Shown here piece by piece: positions 58,306 through 64,000 of a stretch of DNA of 64,000 bases. The position numbers were made by a program, and so were the translations under genes. Position 1 is the first letter of the stretch, and every line of letters begins with the position of its first letter. The DNA lies in the NCBI RefSeq assembly GCF_020991415.1, contig NZ_JAJMOY010000014.1, forward strand, positions 1 to 64,000, written 5' to 3'. The notes under the pieces are model-generated. The model had not been told where the DNA came from. It made no database searches and was given only the letters and a program-made list of their open reading frames with translations. This stretch comes from Flavobacterium sp. ENC. GTDB lineage: Bacteria; Bacteroidota; Bacteroidia; Flavobacteriales; Flavobacteriaceae.

Positions 58306-59712
58306 ATGAAGTTTTTTCCACTTATCTCTTTATTTACAGTACTTGCAGTATTTACAAGCTGTTCTACCACTCAAAAATTAGAAACTTTAAAACCGGAACC
58401 TGACGATGCAAGTCCGCTGGTTTACGATAGCAATCCCTCGTTTATAAACTTACCCATTACCGTTAAACTTCACGATATTGAAAACCAGACCAATTCGATT
58501 TTAAATGGTCTGATTTATGAGGACAATACTATTGAAGATGACGATATTGAAATGAAAATCTGGAAACTGGCTCCCATAAAAATTCAAAATGACCCAGCCA
58601 ATCCGGACAAAAAGATAAAAACGGTCCTGCCACTAAAAGCAACAGTTAAATACAGGATTGGTACCAAAAAACTCGGCGTTGAACTTTATGATGTCCGTGA
58701 GTTTAATTTAAACGGAGTAATCACCTTATCGAGTGAAGTCGCGTTGACGAACTGGAAATTGAACACCAAAACAGAATTCAAATCCCTGGACTGGAATGAG
58801 AGTCCAACGATGATGGTTTTCGGCAAAAGTTTACCAATCACGTATTTGGTAAATCCGGCTATTTCGATTTTTAAATCCAAGATTGAAAAAAGCATCGATG
58901 ACGCCATCGAAAAATCAATGGATTTCAAACCGAATGTCTTATCTGCTTTGGAAAAAATCTGTACTCCATTTCAGATGAGCGATACCTACGAAAGCTGGTT
59001 ACGAATTGTTCCAATTGAAGTTTATTCTACGAATGCAAGACTTAAAAATGATCAGTTTGTACTGGATATGGGAATGAAATGCAACATGGAAACCATTGTG
59101 GGCAAACAGCCTGAATCGAAATTTAGTGCCGGCAAAATTGTTCTGAAACCTGTAGCTAAAATTCCAAATCAGATTTCTGCCAATATCGCCGCTATTTCGA
59201 CCTATACAGATGCTTCTAAAATCATGACCAAAAATTTTGCGGGTCAGGAATTTGGATCCGGCAGTAAAAAGATTACCGTAAAAAATGTAGCCATCTGGCA
59301 TAAAAATGACAAAATGGTAATCGCCCTGGATGTTTTGGGATCCATCAATGGAACGATTTACCTGAACGGATTTCCACAATACAATCCGCAAACCAAAGAA
59401 ATATACTTTGACAAACTCGATTACGTATTAGACACTAAAAGTAAATTAATGCGCACCGCAAGCTGGCTTGCCCAGGGATTGATCTTACGAAAAATGGAAG
59501 CAAGCTGCCGTTATTCTATACAGCCTAATTTAGAAGAAGGAAAAAAAAGCATGGCCGCGTATCTTAAGAACTACTCTCCTATGCCTGGCGTGTTTGTAAA
59601 CGGCAAAATGGAAGATATTCAATTTGATAAAATTCAGCTCACCAATCAGGCGATTATAGCCTTTATCAAAATAAACGGAACGGTAAACGTATCGGTTGAC
59701 GGATTAAAATAA
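58306..59712 (+). CDS. DUF4403 lipoprotein
   Basis: A 468-residue lipoprotein: signal LFTVLAVFTSC, then STTQKL. Family DUF4403 text is seen in FINLPITVKLHDIENQTNSILNGLIYED near the start, in TYLVNPAISIFKSKIEKSIDDAIEKSMDF, and in the closing NGTVNVSVDGLK. The shape, with paired sheets and long amphipathic strands, recalls tubular lipid-binding folds, but no function is proven. It is a single gene, divergent from the efflux operon. Confidence 0.87.
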   Translation: MKFFPLISLFTVLAVFTSCSTTQKLETLKPEPDDASPLVYDSNPSFINLPITVKLHDIENQTNSILNGLIYEDNTIEDDDIEMKIWKLAPIKIQNDPANPDKKIKTVLPLKATVKYRIGTKKLGVELYDVREFNLNGVITLSSEVALTNWKLNTKTEFKSLDWNESPTMMVFGKSLPITYLVNPAISIFKSKIEKSIDDAIEKSMDFKPNVLSALEKICTPFQMSDTYESWLRIVPIEVYSTNARLKNDQFVLDMGMKCNMETIVGKQPESKFSAGKIVLKPVAKIPNQISANIAAISTYTDASKIMTKNFAGQEFGSGSKKITVKNVAIWHKNDKMVIALDVLGSINGTIYLNGFPQYNPQTKEIYFDKLDYVLDTKSKLMRTASWLAQGLILRKMEASCRYSIQPNLEEGKKSMAAYLKNYSPMPGVFVNGKMEDIQFDKIQLTNQAIIAFIKINGTVNVSVDGLK

Positions 59713-59717
59713 CGAAC

Positions 59718-59756
59718 AAAAAAAAGGCAGAATATTTATTCTGCCTTTTTCTTTTT
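59718..59756. terminator. Bidirectional terminator, DUF4403 gene / oxidase accessory genes
   Basis: The stem AAAAAGGCAGAAT (59721-59733) / ATTCTGCCTTTTT (59738-59750) has a 4-nt loop. The stop codon of the leftward gene (59738-59736) lies in the loop and at the stem edge. Confidence 0.88.
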
Positions 59757-60026
59757 TGACTGGTACATTCTGTAAATCAGAACACCTATTACGGCGACGA
59801 GCAAATAAGGAATGACCATTAAATAAACGATACCATTATTTACTGCCTCCGCTTTTTTTACATTTGAATCACCTGCAAGCGCCGCACGGCACATGGCACA
59901 TTGGGCGTTTGCGGTTAAAGAAAAGAAAACAGAGAAAAGAACATAGAAGCATTTCGTTGAGAAAAAATTCACGAATCTACTTCTATTTGCCATTCTATTT
60001 TCTTTATTGTTTATTATATTTTCCAT
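59736..60026 (-). CDS. Small membrane protein with a CxxC motif, oxidase cluster
   Basis: A protein of about 96 residues. A signal-like hydrophobic segment (CFYVLFSVFFSLTANAQ) is followed at once by CAMCRAAL, a C-x2-C pair just after the expected cleavage site, then a 25-residue linker, one C-terminal membrane helix (YLMVIPYLLVAVIGVLIY) and a KKKK tail. The position at the end of the Sco-DUF420 run suggests a role in oxidase assembly, for example in copper or thiol handling, but this is inference. The frame opens at 60035 and overlaps DUF420; ATG 60026 is used here and ATG 59993 (MANRSRF) is possible. Confidence 0.7.
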   Translation of the reverse strand: MENIINNKENRMANRSRFVNFFSTKCFYVLFSVFFSLTANAQCAMCRAALAGDSNVKKAEAVNNGIVYLMVIPYLLVAVIGVLIYRMYQSKKKKAE

Positions 60027-60027
60027 T

Positions 60028-60567
60028 TTAAACATAATAAGGAGATATCATTAAATAAACCACAACACCGGTTACTGCAACGTACAGCCAAAGGGGAAAT
60101 GTTATTTTCGCTATTTTTTTATGTCTGTCAAAGCTCTCGGACAAAGCTCTTACATAAGAAATCAACACCAGTGGAATGATTGCCACAGACAATAAAATAT
60201 GGCTAATTAAAATAAAGAAATACACATAACGTATGATACCTTCACCACCAAATTTAGTAGATTCAGAAGTCATATGATAGGCTACATACATTACTAAAAA
60301 CGCCACCGACAATGCAATGGCAAAAGTCATTAACCGCTCGTGAAGCTTGCGTTTCCCATTTTTAACAGCCAATACAGCCCAAACCAGAACAACAGCTGTA
60401 ACACCGTTTGTGGTAGCATAAATTGGAGGTAAAAACGAAAGAGGTTCCACCTGTATTCCTAAATCTTTTAACTTAACCCCAAACAAAATAGCAACTACAA
60501 GGGGAATCACAATTGAAACTGCGATGATAAATTTGCTGAACTTTTTTTCTAATGACTGATCTTCCAT
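60028..60567 (-). CDS. DUF420 membrane protein, oxidase cluster
   Basis: A 179-residue protein with five membrane helices, of family DUF420 (CtaM-like). Conserved His residues fall within or near helices: MTFAIALSVAFLVMYVAYHM, YVYFFILISHILLSVAIIPL and the RHKKIAKITFPLWLYVAVTG region before the last helix. DUF420 genes accompany heme-copper oxidase genes, and in Bacillus/Staphylococcus a member is needed for oxidase assembly. It starts 1 bp after the sco stop codon. Confidence 0.9.
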   Translation of the reverse strand: MEDQSLEKKFSKFIIAVSIVIPLVVAILFGVKLKDLGIQVEPLSFLPPIYATTNGVTAVVLVWAVLAVKNGKRKLHERLMTFAIALSVAFLVMYVAYHMTSESTKFGGEGIIRYVYFFILISHILLSVAIIPLVLISYVRALSESFDRHKKIAKITFPLWLYVAVTGVVVYLMISPYYV

Positions 60568-60568
60568 C

Positions 60569-61258
60569 TTATTCTGCTAATAATATTTTAATGTCTTCCT
60601 GAATATCTCTAACTCCTTTTTTATCTAATCCGTCATAATACAAAATTGGATTTCCAAAATCATCTTTGCGACAACGAATATTTCCGTCTTTATCAATCAA
60701 AGCAAATAAACCGGAATGCTCAAAACCGCCGTTAACTTTCGCATTCTCTCCGGCGTATAAATTAAATCCTTTGTTTGACAAATCCATGATTACAGCTTTA
60801 TCACCGGTAAGGAAATTCCAGTTTGAAGATTTTACGCCTAATAATTTAGCATGATCTTTCAGGATTTGTGGTGTATCATGTGCCGGATCAATTGTAATGG
60901 ATACGATTCCGAAATTCGGATTTCCAAAGAACGTTTTCTCGATTTCCAGCATGCTCAAATTCATTTTTGGGCAGATTGAAGGACAGGTAGTAAAGAAAAA
61001 CTCCAGCACATACACTTTCCCTTTATAGGTTTCATTTGAGATCTTACGATTATCCTGATTGGTCAGTTCAAATTTAGGTGCCGGACCAATGGTAAGCAGC
61101 TTGTCATCGGATTTTGAACTTTTCAGACCAACATTATCCAGACGGTTTCCTTTTACAACTTCTCCATTTTTTACCCTGTCTACAATTTTTGGAACAGCGT
61201 AAATACCGAAGATTAAAATGATAAACGAAATTCCGATATATGATTTGTTTTTAAACAT
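60569..61258 (-). CDS. Sco (SCO1/SenC) copper chaperone
   Basis: A 229-residue membrane-anchored thioredoxin-fold protein that delivers copper to the CuA centre of cytochrome oxidase. Anchor at residues 7-24. The copper ligands are all present: Cys92 and Cys96 in FTTCPSICPKMN and His181 in GGFEHSGLFALID. The SITIDPAHDTPQIL motif is also typical. It is 11 bp downstream of the cysteine-less Sco-like gene and 1 bp upstream of DUF420. Confidence 0.94.
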   Translation of the reverse strand: MFKNKSYIGISFIILIFGIYAVPKIVDRVKNGEVVKGNRLDNVGLKSSKSDDKLLTIGPAPKFELTNQDNRKISNETYKGKVYVLEFFFTTCPSICPKMNLSMLEIEKTFFGNPNFGIVSITIDPAHDTPQILKDHAKLLGVKSSNWNFLTGDKAVIMDLSNKGFNLYAGENAKVNGGFEHSGLFALIDKDGNIRCRKDDFGNPILYYDGLDKKGVRDIQEDIKILLAE

Positions 61259-61269
61259 TTGATTGAAAT

Positions 61270-61911
61270 TTAAAGTTGTTTAGTAGCATTATGGTTCTTT
61301 TTAAGGGCTGCACGATATTCATACAGAATAATTTTAAAATCATCCAGCATCTCGTTGCTCAATTCAGAGGGATGAAAAGTATCATACCCTTCCTTGTAGT
61401 CCTTCTTCTCTTTCCTGCCTCTTAAATTTCTTTCTTTGTCAATAATATAAACAAAGGAAGTTCCCAAATCATCTTTCAGTTTTCCTTTTAAGTTTAGCTG
61501 CTTATAAAATGTTTTGATTTCATCAGGTGAAGCGAAAACAAAATTCCATCCCGACACATCTGTAAACGGTTTAAGTGCGTCTACCAGTTTCTGAGCTTCT
61601 TTTTCTGTCCCTAACGGGCAAAGCACTACAAACTGAAGATCTTCGAAACCATGATAGCGTTTATAGATCTTTTCATTTAAGTTGAAATAATTACCACGAT
61701 TGTTCAAAAGATCAGAACCTGAAAAACCTAAAACCGTTATCTTTTTATCCAGCGTTACTTTTTTTCCATCTAAAGATTTCCAATTCCCAAAATCAGCAAT
61801 TTTAGGCGTTATTATCGGGAGCTTGGTAAAACTGTTTACTCCGGATGCAAAAAACAAATAGGCAACAATTGGTAAAACGAAAAGCACAAAGAGAACGATA
61901 TTTTTTTTCAT
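61270..61911 (-). CDS. Sco-like thioredoxin-fold protein lacking the metal-binding cysteines
   Basis: A 213-residue protein with an N-terminal anchor (IVLFVLFVLPIVAYLFFASG). The rest follows the Sco pattern strand by strand: VTLDKKITVLGFSGSDLL where Sco has the CxxxC strand, then SGWNFVFASPDEIKTFY, similar to SNWNFLTGDKAVIMDL of the neighbouring Sco, and TSFVYIIDKERNLRGRK, similar to SGLFALIDKDGNIRCRK. Both Cys of the CxxxC are absent, and the His is replaced in that last segment. So copper delivery of the Sco kind is unlikely. It is the first gene of the Sco run and has its own promoter. Confidence 0.75.
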   Translation of the reverse strand: MKKNIVLFVLFVLPIVAYLFFASGVNSFTKLPIITPKIADFGNWKSLDGKKVTLDKKITVLGFSGSDLLNNRGNYFNLNEKIYKRYHGFEDLQFVVLCPLGTEKEAQKLVDALKPFTDVSGWNFVFASPDEIKTFYKQLNLKGKLKDDLGTSFVYIIDKERNLRGRKEKKDYKEGYDTFHPSELSNEMLDDFKIILYEYRAALKKNHNATKQL

Positions 61912-61936
61912 TATTTCGACAGAAGTTATTGAGGTA

Positions 61937-61970
61937 CAAAAATAAAAAAAGCTCCGTTAAACGGAGCCTC
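61937..61970 (-). terminator. Oxidase-operon terminator overlapping the promoter of the Sco-like gene
   Basis: On the minus strand the stem GCTCCGT (61967-61961) / ACGGAGC (61957-61951) with a 3-nt loop is followed by seven Ts, and these Ts run into TATTTTTG (61944-61937), a -7 box for the Sco-like gene, 26 bp before its start codon. One set of bases thus serves termination and initiation. Confidence 0.7.
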
Positions 61971-61989
61971 TTTTCGAATTAATATCATG

Positions 61990-62340
61990 TTAAAAATTCC
62001 ATTTAATAGTAGAATCTTTAAAAACCCCATAAATATAATGTCCTTCTGTCAGCAGAATAAACAATAAATATAATACCAGGAAAATAACTGGTGATACAAC
62101 AGACCATCTAAGGCTGCTTTTTTCACCTTCCATGTGCATGAATGCCCATACAATATAATATGCTTTGAATATCGTCAGGATATAAAATATCCAGTTCAAT
62201 AAGTTCAAACCTAAAAAATGATTAAATTCTAAAACTCCGGGCTTAATAATACCCAAAATTACTTCTACTGTAGTTACTGCAGACAATAATGCAAAAACAA
62301 ACCAGATTCTTTTTGTATTTGATACGTGCTCGTGTGACAT
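61990..62340 (-). CDS. Cytochrome c oxidase subunit IV (prokaryotic type)
   Basis: A 116-residue protein with three membrane helices: IWFVFALLSAVTTVEVILGI, LNWIFYILTIFKAYYIVWAFMHM and WSVVSPVIFLVLYLLFILL. The conserved KAYYIVWAFMHMEGE text identifies the small subunit IV of caa3-type oxidases. The subunit probably stabilises the complex. It follows subunit III by 18 bp and is the last gene before the terminator. Confidence 0.9.
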   Translation of the reverse strand: MSHEHVSNTKRIWFVFALLSAVTTVEVILGIIKPGVLEFNHFLGLNLLNWIFYILTIFKAYYIVWAFMHMEGEKSSLRWSVVSPVIFLVLYLLFILLTEGHYIYGVFKDSTIKWNF

Positions 62341-62358
62341 AATAATTAAAATCTAAAA

Positions 62359-63342
62359 TTAAACTAAGTAGAAAACTGTAAATACAAATACCCAAACTAA
62401 ATCGACAAAGTGCCAGTATAAACCAACTTTCTCTACCATTTCGTAGCTTCTTCTTTTTTCATAAGTACCTAATAACACATTAAAGAAAATAATGATATTA
62501 ATGATAATTCCTGAAAATACGTGGAATCCGTGGAATCCTGTAATAAAGAAAAAGAAATCAGCAAATAATTTACTTCCGTACTCGTTTCTTGTAAGGTTTG
62601 CACCTTCTACTACATATTTTGCATCGTTCAGACGAGATTCAGATTCTGCTCTGGTCAAAACTGTTTTTTTCTTTGCTGTAGTAAGAGTCTCTGTTCTGAT
62701 TAACAAATCAGGATGTGCTTTGAAACCTGCCTGAATTTCAGCAACTGAATAAGTTGGTGTTGATTCTGCATCTTCCATAAACCATTTACCTTCTGCTCTC
62801 GTAAGGGCTACTCTTTGTTCCGGTAATTTTACAGCGAACTCTTCAAGAGCTACTCTTTTACCTTCTTTGTCCACAAACTGCAACAGGCTTCCTCCTTTTG
62901 TTTCTACTGCACCATATTCTCCTTTAATGAAGTTTTTCCACTCCCAGGCTTGTGAGCCAACGAAGATAATACCTCCAATAATAGTCAGGAACATATAAAT
63001 TGCAACTTTCGTTTTTTTCAATTGATGACCTGCATCAACAGCCAAAACCATCGTTACAGACGAGAAAATCAAAATAAAAGTCATTAAGGCTACATAATAC
63101 ATCGGAGCCGAAACACCGTGCATAAATGGGAAGTGGGTAAACACTTCATCAGCCAAAGGCCATGTTTCAATAAATTTAAATCTAGAAAAACCATAAGCAG
63201 CAAGGAATCCAGAGAATGTCAGGGCATCAGATACGATAAAAAACCACATCATCATTTTACCATAACTTGCTCCTAATGGCTGGATATCTCCGCCTCCCCA
63301 AGTTTTTTCTTCGTTATTTGCAGTAGTAACTGTCGCTTCCAT
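62359..63342 (-). CDS. Cytochrome c oxidase subunit III with a large loop insertion
   Basis: A 327-residue heme-copper oxidase subunit III. Core parts are normal: MMMWFFIVSDALTFSGFLAAYG-type start, a long helix 95-135, FFFFITGFHGFHVFSGIIIN and the final YWHFVDLVWVFVFTVFYLV. Between residues 143 and 255, where most subunits III have a short loop, there is a charged insertion of about 100 residues. It contains three LTR-x-E words (180-184, 229-233, 250-254) and VALTRAE/TVLTRAE copies. A second subunit III gene lies just upstream. It follows that gene by 42 bp. Confidence 0.92.
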   Translation of the reverse strand: MEATVTTANNEEKTWGGGDIQPLGASYGKMMMWFFIVSDALTFSGFLAAYGFSRFKFIETWPLADEVFTHFPFMHGVSAPMYYVALMTFILIFSSVTMVLAVDAGHQLKKTKVAIYMFLTIIGGIIFVGSQAWEWKNFIKGEYGAVETKGGSLLQFVDKEGKRVALEEFAVKLPEQRVALTRAEGKWFMEDAESTPTYSVAEIQAGFKAHPDLLIRTETLTTAKKKTVLTRAESESRLNDAKYVVEGANLTRNEYGSKLFADFFFFITGFHGFHVFSGIIINIIIFFNVLLGTYEKRRSYEMVEKVGLYWHFVDLVWVFVFTVFYLV

Positions 63343-63384
63343 AAAAGATATTCGTTAAAAAGTTCCCAAATTTACGTTTTTTTC

Positions 63385-63972
63385 TTATTTAAAGAAATAT
63401 AAAAATAAAAATAAATATACCCATAATAAATCCAAAAAGTGCCAATACATCGCACCTAGTTCTATACCAAGAGTTTGAGTCGAATTGTATTTTTGTTTAA
63501 AATGATTATAAATTATAATTAAAAGTGAAATCAACCCTCCGGCCAGGTGTAATAAGTGTGTAACCGTTACCACATAAAGAAATGTTGTAGTAATAGAACT
63601 ACCTTCTCCTGTAAAATAATAACCGCTTTTTACGATTTGCCCAAAACCAACAAATTGTAAAACTACGAATAAAATCCCTAAAGCCAGTGTTCCTAAAAGT
63701 AATGTTGTAGTGGCACTTCTGTTATCTTTCTGAATCGCTTTTTTAGCCAGATAAAAAGTAACACTGCATGCAATAATAACTGCTGTACTGTAATAAAATG
63801 CTGATGGCAGCTCAAAATTCTTCAACCAGTCTGCTCTTGACTTACTAACCACAAAGGCACTTGTAAGCCCCGCAAACATCATGGTCATACTTACCATTGC
63901 GAATAACAAAATCAGTTTTGCCGATTTTGCTTTCGTTGCCTGTTCTTCGCTTATTTTCATTGTCATTTCCAT
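63385..63972 (-). CDS. Heme-copper oxidase subunit III, short form
   Basis: A 195-residue subunit III with five membrane helices and the signature end GAMYWHFLDLLWVYLFLFLYFF, the family text VTHLLHLAGGLISLLI, and an N-terminal helix MVSMTMMFAGLTSAFVV. It lacks the first two helices of the seven-helix form. Bacteroidota caa3-type clusters carry two such subunits side by side. ATG codons at 63972, 63966 and 63960 are all possible starts (MEMTMKISEE). The gene for the preceding step (probably cyoE) would lie beyond the window; the last 28 bases hold no gene. Confidence 0.9.
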   Translation of the reverse strand: MEMTMKISEEQATKAKSAKLILLFAMVSMTMMFAGLTSAFVVSKSRADWLKNFELPSAFYYSTAVIIACSVTFYLAKKAIQKDNRSATTTLLLGTLALGILFVVLQFVGFGQIVKSGYYFTGEGSSITTTFLYVVTVTHLLHLAGGLISLLIIIYNHFKQKYNSTQTLGIELGAMYWHFLDLLWVYLFLFLYFFK

Positions 63973-64000
63973 AACTATCTTAAAAATTTATCTACTATAT

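Overview
The window is chromosomal DNA of a Flavobacterium-like member of the Bacteroidota. The signs are a low G+C content, no Shine-Dalgarno sequences, promoters of the Bacteroidota type (TTG, 18 to 20 bp, then TAnnTTTG), a T9SS type B adhesin, a PorP/SprF protein, DUF4270, DUF4403, DUF4907 and DUF6089 proteins, an HPPK-deoxynucleoside kinase fusion and an AA-type caa3 oxidase cluster. The proteins I know best (MutS, BamA) look very close to those of F. johnsoniae, judged from memory and not by a search. I see no insertion sequence, prophage, CRISPR array, rRNA operon or clear island; most of the window is housekeeping DNA.

Layout. 1-310: an 8-bp tandem repeat, a palindrome, and a tRNA-Leu(UAA)/tRNA-Gly(GCC) pair read leftward. 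461-8870: mutS, a DUF1573 protein, a SpoU methyltransferase, a C-type-lectin adhesin, the folK/dNK fusion and a secreted carboxypeptidase-regulatory-domain protein. 9036-19948: sppA, an AsmA-like protein, a GT9 glycosyltransferase, DUF2797, a GH3-family protein, two small membrane proteins and serB. 20107-24528: a cluster of three VOC and three SRPBCC proteins next to a divergent GlxA-type AraC regulator. 24605-30391: clpX, clpP, tig, a small membrane protein, an alpha/beta hydrolase and pdxJ. 30508-38945: CBS protein, nadK, DUF6089, uppS, bamA, two Skp/OmpH chaperones and murI, an envelope-biogenesis block.

38950-48174: surface and signalling genes. A DUF4270 lipoprotein and an outer-membrane barrel run leftward. 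Divergent from them is a rightward operon: DUF6268 barrel, Kelch lipoprotein, DUF4907 protein, LytS-type kinase, intradiol-dioxygenase-like lipoprotein, then the LytTR regulator. A 12-bp promoter word occurs in front of both the operon and the regulator gene. A gamma-carbonic anhydrase and an orphan PorP/SprF follow. 48318-50903: an Nfu-type Fe-S protein, an MscS channel with a possible attenuator, and tsaB. 50938-58130: a seven-gene leftward run that encodes an ABC-type tripartite efflux system with two permeases, two adaptors and a TolC protein. 58306-64000: a DUF4403 lipoprotein, then the leftward oxidase cluster (two subunit III proteins, subunit IV, a cysteine-less Sco-like protein, Sco, DUF420 and a small CxxC membrane protein).

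The least explained parts are the 41.7-46.6 kb LytS/LytTR locus, the cysteine-less Sco paralogue, the subunit III insertion with LTR-x-E repeats, and a set of intergenic palindromes whose arms are built from short repeated words.
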